Assembly (NCBI GenBank): GCA_963070105.1
Contig: OY718808.1
Location: 1,868,238 to 1,932,237, forward strand
Direction: 5' to 3'
DNA: 64,000 bases
Origin: Litomosoides sigmodontis
Lineage: Eukaryota; Nematoda; Chromadorea; Rhabditida; Onchocercidae
This document shows positions 1 to 12,000 of this stretch, piece by piece (the stretch's first letter is position 1; each line of letters starts with the position of its first letter). Under the pieces are notes generated by a model, which saw nothing but the letters and a program-made list of their open reading frames with translations, searched no databases and was not told the DNA's origin. The translations under genes were made by a program, and so were the position numbers.

Positions 1-1758
1 TTTGATCTGTTCATGTGCGCAATTTTTTTTCGCTTCATTTAATTGTACACCTAAATTGAGCGGTTCATTTGCATTCAAGTTATGCATGCTTATTAATTAG
101 AAAGCGAAAAGCCTAATTTGTTGAACATCTTCAACTGATCCTAAACTTTTTAGGTTGACAGTAAAATAAGAGTGAGAGTGAATGGAAGTTGTTTGATGAG
201 AGAAGAGAAGAGAGTGAAAGTGAACTTGTCGTTTGTGGTTCCTCTCAATACATCTATGCTTCATTCAAATGAAATTTAATGTTTAAATTAATTCAGATTG
301 GAATGTCTCTTTTCAAATGATACCCATCTCCTCACCAGTTTCCTACTACTTTTCCTTGCTTACCTCCTTTCATTTCTCTCTGTCTCTCTCTCTCTCTCTC
401 TGTTCCCTTTCCACATCCACTAAAACAAGAATAATTTTGTGAAATTTGTGTCCTCTATTACATTCTTTAACACTTGTAGCTAATTAATGATAATTAACGA
501 ATGTCTTCACTGATAGCATCATTAGATTTATTTGCTAAGCATTGTCGCATTTCGTCGCCTAACCATATCAAACATCGCAAACAGTTTCAAACGCACAAAT
601 GACACAATGAAAATGAATTTAAACTGAAAATTTTATATGAGAAATGAATGGTATCAAATGGTTGTTGATGAAAGAGCAAAAATGTAAGTTATCAGAATTG
701 GCGGACAATTATCATTCATTTAAGCACTAAACTACCATTAGATCTTAGATCAACCTAGCTTCTACCCTCTCAACAAGCTAGTGTGAGAAGGAAGATGGAA
801 ATTCTTTCAATTACTTTCAGCGGAGCACTTTGAAGTGCACAAGTAAGTAAATAAATGGCATATTCAATTTGGCAAATGAAAAAAAAAAGGCCATTGGAAC
901 ACAAAAAATGAGATTTGATGATAGAAGATTAGCTGTGAAGCTAAAATTAATTAGTTCTTGTAAACAGTAAACGATTTCAAATGAAATATATGAATTTACT
1001 GATGAAAATTACCACAGTTAATTGAGAGTGTTACACAGAACGATCAGCTAAAATGCAAAAATGCTAATATGAAATTAATTGAAAATGAAATTAATTTAAT
1101 AGAGCTGAAAAGTCCAAAAAATTTTTTTCGCATCCACCATACGCACACACACACTGACAGACGGACAGACACACACACACACGCAATTCGCACATATTGA
1201 ATTCTGCTATCAACGAAATAAATTGATGTCAAACAGAGTGAACTAACAACATAAGTCATATTTCTGAATTTACGGGAAATTTTCAAATTTTAAATTAAAA
1301 TGATAGCCGAGAAAATATTTGCTTAAAAAATTAACTTTGGTTTGAATTTTTCATCCCAAACGTTTTTTCCCACGTCTAAACTCCTTCTCATGCACTCTCA
1401 TCCCATTCGTTTCCCATATTTTTAGTAATTTATTTAATTTATTATTATTATTATCATTATTATAATTAATTATTATTATCATTGTTATTTATTAATTATT
1501 GAATAAAAAATAATTAAAAAGAAATTAAAACATAGATGAAAGATCGTTCAGCTTTGTTGAGCAGTTAGAAAGTAAACAAAGAAACTTTCTTATCCTTCCA
1601 TCCTATCTTTCATCTCTTATTATTTTCAATTTTCAGCATTTCGATTTCCAAGGAAAAAAAAGAGACCTTTAATGAAAGAATACTTCACTGGCGTAGTTAT
1701 CCAAGTTTTTTAGTTTTCTGAAGATTTCCGGTGATGCAAATAGTCAACATCAGTGTAA

Positions 1759-1882
1759 GCCATTCTACCGGATAGCTTGATGAGAGCAAGCCACTCTACC
1801 GGATAGCTTGACGAGAGCAAGCCATTCTACCGGATAGCCTTATAAGCGCAAGCCATTCTGTTTCATACGATAATTTCATACG
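1759..1882. repeat. 31-bp tandem repeat, about four copies
   Basis: Copies start at 1759, 1790, 1821 and 1852, exactly 31 bp apart. Each begins GCCATTCTACCGGATAGC or a one-base variant, followed by a more variable CTTGATGAGAGCAA-like half. The fourth copy breaks off after about 10 bases. Function unknown. Confidence 0.9.
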
Positions 1883-2813
1883 TTTTGTACGATTTAACTT
1901 GAGTGATCCCGAAAGTGGACAAAATTTGGTTGAACAACTTTCTTTAAAAAAAATTTTCAAAAAAGTTGAAAAGATTTGGCTGCAGAAAAAAGTCGAAGAG
2001 AAAAGTTTACAGAGGTAAATGCTGTGATTTGTGCATAGAGGAAATCAATGTACGAATAAAACCTTCAATTGCAAAAAATACTGCAATTATTGCAAAGCAA
2101 TTAACTACTGTAACACTTTCAAAAATCAGAAATTAAATACTAGAATAGTACTAAAAAAACCAAACAGGAAATAGCAATTCACAATGAACGATTTGTTAAA
2201 ATTTACCAATGCAATAAGAATGCACTCAAAAAATTCCATGGCAAAGTGAAATAGTACTTTCAATAGTAACTGATTCAGCAGATGCTACTGACGATTAAAT
2301 GAAATATTGATTGATTGAAAAAAATTGATCGGAACAGATCAAAGGAACAACTATGATTGGGTGAAAGGAAAATTGTGTAGGAAAAAGGAAATATGAATAA
2401 TGAAGCAACTGATGTGAAGCAGATGTTTTGTTAGTGATGACAGGGATATGTCGCACATGCGTAGACGATTATCAATATACTAAAATGCTAGTAGCTAATA
2501 GGAATCAAGGAAGAAGCTAGATGAAGAAGTAGGGAGAGAGAGAGGGAGAGAGAGAGAGAGAAGAGTGAGCGGAATAAGCGAAAGTTAAGTCTAAGAAGAC
2601 TGAACTTCCCATTTGTGGATGATGCCACCTCACCTCACACCTTAGCTGCAATTATCGCCGCAACAATCTCAACCGATCACCAACAACCAACCATCACTTC
2701 TCCTTTTTTTCCTCTTTCGATCACAGTGTCGCAGTTTGTTCCGATGAAATGAAATTTCCACTCGCCGCTAATGAATCACTTCTATCTATAAGCAAGGGTA
2801 GTAAGTATATAAA

Positions 2814-2814
<1 letters not shown>

Positions 2815-2844
<30 letters not shown>
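2815..2844. repeat. (AC)n microsatellite
   Basis: Perfect AC dinucleotide run of about 15 units. Confidence 0.97.
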
Positions 2845-2845
<1 letters not shown>

Positions 2846-2904
2846 GATAAACCTATTAGGAATTGTCTCATAATTATATTCATTAAATTTAGATTAATCA
2901 CCAG

Positions 2905-2980
2905 CTACTACTAGTAGCAGTAGCAGTAGCAGTAGCAGTAGCAGTAGCAGTAGCGCAGTAGCAGTAGCAGTAGCAGTAGC

Positions 2981-3076
<96 letters not shown>

Positions 3077-3079
3077 TAG

Positions 3080-3141
<62 letters not shown>

Positions 3142-3165
3142 ATTGCTATTGTTATTGTTAATGTT
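2905..3165. repeat. Compound trinucleotide microsatellite
   Basis: Three blocks in series: AGC/AGT alternating units, then a long AGT run with one GGT interruption, then a TTG run after about 3078, decaying into TTA/TTG-like sequence. It produces spurious poly-Thr/poly-Tyr frames on the minus strand. Confidence 0.95.
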
Positions 3166-3652
3166 GCCGTTGTTTTTACTGTTATTGTCATTGTTATTGC
3201 AGTTGTAATTGTTATTGACTCGTTTTACTATCATTATTATTGTTATTGTTTGTAGTTAACAAACAATTGCAATATTACTTTCATTACTTATTGTTTGTTG
3301 TTTGTCGCTATTGCTATTGTCATCGCAATTCTTGTCTTTGTTAATTTGTTTATTGTCACTGTTGTTGCTATCATTGTTGCTGCTGCAACGATTACAGTAA
3401 CGGAATAGACAAGAAGAAAAGTTGAGCCTCTCCAGAAAGTGAAATTTAAATTCAATAGACTTCTTTCACACCCTTTCTTTTCCTAATCAACAAAAGCTTT
3501 TCATCTCGCTCTTGCTCTTTCTATAAATTCTGTTTGCATTCGACGCTTTTAATTATCTAATTTCTCATTGCTATTATCGGCTGTTTTTCTTTCTACTACC
3601 AGTTGGAATTAATTTGAAATGCTTCATGCCTTCTGATCTTTTATTTTCCCTC

Positions 3653-3687
<35 letters not shown>

Positions 3688-6297
3688 GCTTCTTCTTCTA
3701 TTAACGAAAAAGAAAAGGACCTAAAAGAGCAGTGCTACTATTTTGAGAATTTAAAATATGCAAAAAAAAACGAATACTCTCAACATTTTACCTATCACAC
3801 ATTGAATCTGTTCAATCACAAACATTCACCTAAAAATCACCGTAACTGCTCCAAGCACACATTACAGTATGCAATCATAAATTAATTTTTTTTTAGCAAT
3901 AAAAGTGCGCATAACAGTCTTTTAACAAAGCGTTACTTTTTTCCTTTACAATAATTTTACCGTACATTTCTGTGAGGAACTTTTGTAAAAGAATTATTAA
4001 TAAATACCTGTGAAATCGCTTACCACACACAGCGTACCTGTTCTTGTGATTGAATGAAATTTATGATAATTTAAATGTCAGATGTAATTGTACGTTGTCT
4101 AATTATTGCTATGCAACCATCCGCTTCTAATTATATTCATATTTCTAGCTAAGTTGCAGTCGGATGAAACTCATCAAAGGAAGAAATCGAATTGATGACA
4201 GTTCACAGTGAGTGACATTCCCCGTCTTTCTCTCTCGCTCTCTCTGTCTCTCCGTCTTCGCAATAAACAATCATTAATTTGATCAGTTTGCTTTGCTGAA
4301 TGTTTTCACCATTTGCTAATAGGAAAATCAATCTCACTTGCTTTTCCACTTGCTGAGACGTTATTTGCATATGTGTGATCAGTCACTCAATTATAAACCA
4401 TTTCTTACAGCCTAAACATCTAAACATTTTCGAAAAAATTTCAATGAAATTTTATTCAACGAATTGCACTCCTCCATGTACGCCTTAAATCTACAATTCC
4501 ATTTTGAAAAATATCCAGCAAATGAATGAGCATGATGAAATAGTCGTACACAATCAACACTTTTCTACAACGACGACATCAACACGAAATCTATTATATA
4601 GCAAAGAAAAAAAAAACGGATCGAAATTCAAAAAACATGTGTAAGACACAATTTCGTTTACAAAATTGGAAATCGTGTGAATATGCTCCTCAAAATTTTA
4701 GCAAGAAAAATCACGGCTGTTGTTGCAAAAGCACATGACAAATTTCAAGCTACTACTTTTTTAATTCCATCCAGCAAACATACTAAACGCGAAGGAAAAA
4801 ACTGTCGACAATGGTTAGAATGAAGAAGAAATAAATAAAGAAAAAATGGCAAAAAAAATTTGTAAAATTTAAAATTTGAAATTTGAAAAATGAAAGGAAA
4901 AAGAAATGAGATATGCATGAAGTAACAGACAGAAAAAAAGCTAATGTGTAAATGTACAGATCATATGAATTATTTAAGAAAGTAACGACTAATGCATTGG
5001 CGCAATTTGCATAATATAGGAATTTCAATTTGATAGAAATTTTGACAAGACATTTCGAATTAATAAACTTAGGATAACATGCATATCTCGCACAATTTGC
5101 AAAACACTGTTACATTTAGACGACCTTTTCAACAACAAAAAAAAATTACTTTCTCGTTACTAGCGCTTTTCCGATTATTTGACGAGAAAATTTCATTGGA
5201 ATGAATACGCTGCTCAGACATAGCCATGTGCAAATTTATTTTCAAACAAGTAAAATCTAAAATTTAAAAAATGTTATTTTTTAATTAATTGGCATTTTTT
5301 GAGATATAATTTCTCAATTAATTTTACTGCTAATATTTCATGGAATCATTTGATAATTATAAATTTGTTTTAGCATGAATTTTGCAGACTATTAAAATAT
5401 TAATAAACAAGCAACAAACTTTCCGATTGATTAACAATACCAACCACTCAGTAGTAGTAGTAGTAGTAGGAATGATTATTAAAACCATTTCTAGCGCGAA
5501 TGATAATTTCGATGTGGAGTTGGAACATCTGTTACCTGTTGAACGTTCATATGAAAATTTTGTGTTGAAATTGAATACAAACATCTGCTTCAACTTAGTC
5601 AATCAATCAATCGTCACATTCGAATTAATTACGGTTTAAATTACTTTCGCTTCGTAGATAAGGTAAAAAGTGAAATACGATTATGATTGTATTTAAGGAA
5701 CTGTTCTTAATCTGATAGCTGTTGATTTTTATAATTTCTGAGAAAATTTCCAACCAATAATTGATTGGGCATTAGAGTAAATAAAAACAAATCCTTAAAT
5801 AAAGCCTTTTAGAATTACTTCTGAGAGAATGAATGAAAAAAAAAAAAACTAACATCTATTGCGCTACCATTTAAAAGTGTTCCTGCAAGATTCATTGCTT
5901 TTAATTTAGCAGATTTATCAAAGAATTCTATTCGAGCAGAATTCATTCTGGAAAAATAACCGATTATCAAAGCTTAAATTTCGATGTAAACTTCTTAGGT
6001 TTCTCAAAATTTATTCAATTTAAAAGCTCTTTAAGCTTTACGCAAATCTATTGAGGTTATAATACGTTAATTGAAATCAAATACTCGTTTTTCCTTAATG
6101 AATTATTAGGTTTTGAACTGATTCATTCAAATCATAATTTACCCTATAAAACGACAGTTAACAGTATCTTTGAAAAATTCAATGACAGCAATAGTACCAC
6201 AAGCTGCGAAATGATCCATTAATTCTTTCCTGTTTGTTTTCAGATTAAGCTAAAAAATATTTTTCAGTCATTTCAGAATTAGCAGCAATAATTAACA

Positions 6298-6371
6298 ATA
6301 ATGATAATAATAATAATAAATAATAATAGATGATAATAAATAATAATAAATAATAATAAATAATAATAAAA
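6298..6371. repeat. (AAT)n-type microsatellite
   Basis: AATAATAAT units with occasional AAAT slippage, pure A/T apart from one GATG interruption. Confidence 0.9.
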
Positions 6372-6744
6372 AGTAAACAATAGTGAAACTTAATAATGTC
6401 ATTTAAGCTCAGTTTATTTCAATCATTATTTCACAATCCTTTCCACGTCACAAGAGTTTTGGCACTGCTAGATTATTTTAAATGATAGATTGCTCAAAAA
6501 TTGTCAGCACGTAACTTTTCCAGAAGCTCGAGCTCAGTTTTAATTTGAAATGATTAGATGAATTAAGCAGCTTATGCTTCTCATGTTTCTTTTTTTACAC
6601 AAATTAAAAAAAGGAGTTAAACTGGTGACCGTTGTCTTTATTGTTCTTTGTAAAAAAAAAAATGATATGCAAATCAATTCAGTTCTAATTTTCTTCAATG
6701 CAAAAAAAACCATTGCTTGTAAGTGAAAGTTTTAAATAAAATTG

Positions 6745-7455
6745 TTAAGTAAATTTTAAGCGTACGTTGTTGACGTAAACACTATGCTTGCATGCTTCCA
6801 TCACACTAAACCATTGATCTTGCACACACCTACAAATACCTGCCATTTGTCGCCCGGAATTTGCAGTATGCTTGCGCAAAAGTTTCATTCCACACGTATC
6901 CTCCAATTTCACTTCAAATTTTTCTCTGAAATTATTTATTTCATTTCCCTTTGCTCCATCCTTAATTATTTTCCACATTTCATCCACGTAAATTCTGTTC
7001 CGCCGCTCGGCTTGTCTAAGCGGCACAAAATCCCTTCGTCGATGAGCTCGCAGCTCAACGATTCCGTCTTCGCCCATCCGAATAGCCGTTGCCGTTGATT
7101 CCTCAGCATCTGCTAGTGCTGCTGCATGCTTGCAGCCATCTGAATCCATCACGCTCTCCTCCATTTCATCAAACTCTGATGGCTTAAGCCAGAAGTGTAT
7201 TGCAATCACTGCTAAAATAGCCTGTAATAGATAGCTATGATTGATTCGCTATTAGCTAATTGAGCTAATCATTGATTGATTTCCAATAGGCGTTGATTGA
7301 TTGATTGATTGATTGATTAATTGACAGCTAGCAGAACAATTGGAAGCATTCGTCTCACTTCCATATTTTTACAAAATTTTCAAAAATGCGAATTTCAGGA
7401 TTAAACTTACCATTATTGCAGTTTGAGCTGTTAGCACTAGAAGTTGTGCACCCAT
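6745..7455 (-). CDS. Small single-pass membrane protein, function unknown (2 exons)
   Basis: Model: exon 1 7455-7411, exon 2 7221-6745, giving 173 aa. The intron has GTAAGT at its 5' end and TTACAG at its 3' end and joins in phase 0; it contains a GATT microsatellite (about 7290-7319). The first 27 residues (MGAQLLVLTAQTAIM plus AILAVIAIHFW across the junction) form one hydrophobic segment, either a signal anchor or an uncleaved signal peptide. The rest is hydrophilic and charged with Cys residues near the C-terminus (CRC and EACKH motifs), so the body may be lumenal or extracellular. Splitting the hydrophobic segment across two in-frame exons is the main argument that the model is real. I do not recognise the family; a nematode-restricted protein is a guess. 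Confidence 0.6.
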
Positions 7456-7494
7456 ACTACCACACACTAACGTAACTCATTCACGAATGCTCTC

Positions 7495-7529
<35 letters not shown>

Positions 7530-8090
7530 AGTTTGAAATTGGTAGAATGCTTGAGTGTATTATTGGCGCTGATGTTTGGGGCGGAAAAGTAGATCAAAGC
7601 ATTTGCATTCCATCAACAATTTCCACTTTCAAATTTACCTTCCCCTCGTCATAACTATCAGTGAACGTTGATATTCCAAATTATTTGCTCTCGTAAATTT
7701 TATCAAAGATTAGATTGTAGAGAATATTTTATAATAAGTTATCGTAAAATATCATCAGTACTGGTATAAACAATAATTCGAATCTATCGGTATAGTTTAG
7801 GTGAAATGATTTAAGTCTAAAAATGACGCGTCGCACTGAAATGCATCATCTTGAACTGAACGTTTTTCATGTGCTCCGCATTTTCGTATGATTCACGAAT
7901 TAGATTAGATATTATTCCGTTCATTTATCTTTCCGGCACCTCTGTGTTCCTCATTTTAATTTTCAACTTTTAATAGATTTCAGCAAAACAGCTTGCAATG
8001 CCAAACATCGAGGATAAACGCAGATCAGAAGAAACCGATGAAATCACTTCGCTAAATTTCACACTCACATAGGTAGGAATGTTCGATGGT

Positions 8091-8283
8091 GGAGATTTAT
8101 GAGTTCTACACGTAATCAATCATCTGTTCTGTTACTCGATGTTGCCTTCACGTGTAATTATTAACGTTAAGGAAATGTGCACAATGGAGATTTATGAGTT
8201 GTACACGTAATCAATCAATCATCTGTTCTGTTAGTCGACGTTGTCTTCACGTGTAATTAACGTTAGGGAAATGGGCACAATGA
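8091..8283. repeat. 95-bp tandem duplication, two diverged copies
   Basis: Copy 1 starts at 8091 and copy 2 at 8186, both beginning GGAGATTTATGAGTT. They share the ACACGTAATCAATCA and CTTCACGTGTAATTA blocks and differ by point changes and small indels. Each carries a palindromic CACGTG (E-box) inside TTCACGTGTAAT. Confidence 0.9.
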
Positions 8284-8460
8284 TGAGAGGAAAATTTTAG
8301 AGGATAAGAAGTGTGAGTGAGAAAGGATATTGGTGGAAACAAGAGAGACAGACTAATAAGATTGGTAAAAATGAGCTAAACATATCAGGCAAGAGATTGA
8401 AAGAGTAGGAAAATAGTTAGGCAGTGAGGCAATGATACATGAAATTGCTGAAACTTGTAT

Positions 8461-8640
8461 TATTACCCAGCGGTCATGCAGTCACAGAACGCACGTATTA
8501 GCGGAGGATTTGAGGTCGTTTGGTAGAGTTGCGGTCTCTCAACCGAAGCATGCGTGACGTGACGCGTCTGCGGACGTCCTGCAACGGTGGTCGTTTTTTT
8601 TTGCTTCAGACGTTTAGCAACGTTTTTGTCGTAAGTATTA
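8461..8640 (+). promoter_or_regulatory. Candidate promoter region of cul-5 (CpG-containing)
   Basis: About 460-640 bases upstream of the cul-5 start the sequence becomes visibly richer in C, G and CpG (ACGTGACGCGTC and similar) than the AT-rich surroundings. Position and composition suggest a promoter or first non-coding exon. There is no TATA box or other decisive element. Confidence 0.25.
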
Positions 8641-9098
8641 CTGCACCAGTAGTTCTACAACGATTAACTTAACACGAGCAATTGAAATTCAGTGTCAAAT
8701 ATAGTGAAAATATAGAGTGCGATAACACAGTGTTTTGCTGTACTAACTACAGATAGAGTAGTCTAGTGTCACTTTTGCTGTGTTGTGAAAAGTTAAAATG
8801 AGCTAGTAGTACGTGAAAATTAGCGTGATATGAGAGTTGAAAGGATATCATCTATCATATGTGTCGTGTTATTTTCATTATTGTTATTTCTGTGTGTTTG
8901 GTTGTGGGTGAAATTATTCAAAATTTCTTCTTGGAAAGTTGAATAGTTTATCGTCGTGCTACATATTAGTCGTTAAATGTATGAGGGTAAATGATAGTGA
9001 AGCGATTTCAGGTTATAAATATGGAATTAGTGATGTTTTATCATGTTTGCTATTTAATATAGGTGGCTATTTCGCACAAGAATTGTTTGTGAGGTAAA

Positions 9099-12000
9099 AT
9101 GTTGCGAGTAAGTTTTTCTTTTAATTTTATTTGGCGATATCATTGGTCGGTGTTTGTTTTAGAAGTTTTGATTAAATAGTTAGCAGGAGCTTATTCTTTT
9201 ATTGTAAGGTATATCTCTAAAAACAGTGGTAGTGGATATGTAACCGATTTGAAGACGAAGAATGTGATATCTGATTTGAGTATGAAGTGATGTGACAAAA
9301 AGATCATTTTTCAAGATCGTGCAGGTAGTCGTTAGTATTTCCTGGATCATTTGTGCGAACTAAACCATTATTTGTATTTGAAAAATGACAATAAGTTCAA
9401 AATTTTCTTGTGTCTTTGGACCTTCTAGCGCAAAAAAAAAAAAAAAGTTGTCATTGATTTGTAGGGCCCGGCTAATCCTGTTGATTTCGATAAAGAATGG
9501 ACGGAAGCGAAGAGCACGGTAATATCACTGCTGAATCAAAGGGTACGGCTTAAAAAATATAAATAGTGGAAAATGAATTTTTTTGCTATGTTCTCTTATA
9601 TTGCTGGCAGAATTAGGATTTCTACAAATAAGGAAAGTTTGGAGCACCAAAAAGAACAGTGTCAGTTCAAATAGGTGCTGATTTAAATCGTATTTTACAC
9701 CTGACTCAGGCTTAAAAGGCCTTGTTATTTAACTGGCTAGCCTTAGTTTAAACTAAGTAAAAGTGTCTATTTTGAACAAAAAAAATGAAACAGCAAACTT
9801 CTCGTTACTGCTGCTCGTCAGCAGTTCCTTTGCCCGGTTTTTCTATTGTTGATAGTATTTAACTCTTTCTAAATGCTCCACTCTGGGGAAGTTATAGAAA
9901 AGAAATTTGTGGAAACTATGATAAAAACGAAGTGTTAAATTATTATGACCGTATTAGTCATGTCATATTGCAGTCTTTTCTCTGCTTGCTGCGGAAAGAA
10001 TTAATTTCCATTCTTCAGTTGATCCTCAGACCTGACTCGTATTTGGTAATGGCTTTGTGTTCAGGGTGTAAGTAAAGTACAATGGCAGGAGTTATTCGCA
10101 ATCGTTCATCGTATATGTGCATGGATTGAAGGCGGCGGTGATATGGTCCGCAGGGAATTAGAAGCGGAAGTACACCATTATATTGTAGCCACCGAAAGAG
10201 TGAGTGGTTCGAAATTTGCATTTATGAAAAGCATTCATTTTCATTCATGACGGTCTTACGGAAGGAACTTCTTTTGCAATATGGGAAATTAGTTGACTGA
10301 ATAAGTGAAATATTTTTCTTGCAGCGCATAATGCAACACGAAGAAGAAAATGCAATTTTAAGAGTTTATATCTCAGAGTGGGCGAAATTTTATACACAGA
10401 CGGAATATCTTCCAAAGCCTTTTTCTTATATATCAGAACAAAAAAATGTGATCTTGAAACCAAAAAATCTTGTAAAGGAGCCAAATGTTGTGGTTTCATC
10501 GGTATGTCAATTTTTCTGCACTAGTTTGATCTTAAGAAGATATGTTTTTGTCTGTGTAGGCTCAACGAAATCTAAAAATGAGCAATAACATTGTAAAATT
10601 ACGATATTTGAATTATCGAACGGAATTGGTGGATCTTAACTCTGGTCGGTGACTGTTCGACATTTTAGCTTCCTATAACTGCAGTTGTTTCCTGCGCTTG
10701 ATTTTCAATCTCTTGTATGTGTAGATAAAGTCAGAACGTTATTGTCTTTATGGAATTCTGTAAGGTGTTCATCCTAGTGAATTTCAGGTGTAAGAAAATA
10801 AATCCTGCGATAGTTTCTGATTGTACTTTGTGCACTTTTTTTTGTTTTATAGATTATGTTGAATGATTGGGGCAAGACGATTTTTGCGGCGATAAAGCAT
10901 AAACTACAACGAGCAGCAATGCGCCTCGTTGAACTGGAAAGAAATGGTGAAGCTTTCGATCCTCAACTTGTTATTGGCGTTCGACAATCATACGGTAATC
11001 TATTTTTCTTATCTGAAGTTGATAATTCTTTGCCATTATTCTTCACATAATAACAGTTTAATTACTTAATTCTACGTAGATAGCTGGTTATGATCATTGA
11101 TATCTAAGAGGTGTTACAATGTATTGTGCTAATAGTTTGTCATTGATTATTGAAATATGTTTGTAATTGTATTCAATTACAGTGTCGTTGAACCTAAATA
11201 GTGAAGATAGTTTGGCAGTGTACAAAGATAATTTTGAACGAGGTTACATCGATGATACGGAGAGATTTTATAAATCACGTGCTCCTCAGGCATTGTTTTT
11301 TATAACATTTTTTTTAGAATTTTGTTAATTTAAAATAACGGAAACATAATCCTCAAGTAACTTCAATTTAACTCCGAAAAGAAGTTAACGTAAATTAACA
11401 GAAACCGATCAATTTGGAATACTTTTATTACTTTGAAAGGTTTTGGCTTCGGAAGGCGTACAAAGTTATATGGTGTATGCGGATACGAAACTGGGTGAAG
11501 AAGAAGCTCGTGGAAGGCGTTATTTGGAAAGCACGACTGATTCTGTGGAGAAGGTTTATTCATTGTCTTAATTTCTTTTTATAGCTAAATTTTTTATTGA
11601 CTTTTACGTCTTTCAAACACGTATGACTCATACTTAGCTGGTAGAGCGATGTGTTGAAGTGCTTGTTGTTCAATTTCAAGAACAAATTCTAGCCGAATGT
11701 CCAGTGTTGATCAATGAAGGACAAATTGAGAGTAAGATTTTCAGTTTCATCAAAGTTTTTTATAATAACTGTCTTGCTAACTGATTCGTGCAATGATCCA
11801 GGCTCGAATTTAATGAGAAAATTATATTTTAAGTCACATACCGCATCTTGTTACTGCGGCGAATATTTCCCACATGAAGGATTTTTTTGTATTGATATCA
11901 CTAATAAGATCAAATCAACAAGGGATGTAAATCGATGCGCATACTGCTTATCATTTATTACTTAATTTTTATTTTAATAAATTGTTCAGGCTTACTTTCA

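Larger units (their letters stand above)
1..6744. other. Intergenic, repeat-rich, no supported gene
   Basis: I see no coding exon with protein-like composition plus splice signals here. It holds simple repeats: CT tracts near 376-401 and 3655-3684, CA-rich DNA near 1141-1182, a GA tract near 2535-2561, and the larger repeats listed separately. Open frames in this stretch are translations of repeats or AT-rich DNA. Confidence 0.6.
7456..9098. other. Intergenic / 5' flank of cul-5
   Basis: Contains a CT microsatellite (about 7495-7527), a 95-bp tandem duplication and a CpG-containing stretch, both listed separately. No coding exon recognised. Confidence 0.6.

Noticed and set aside
2898..3191. 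Open frame with poly-Thr and poly-Tyr on the minus strand
   Set aside because: Translation of the trinucleotide microsatellite; no splice sites or homology.
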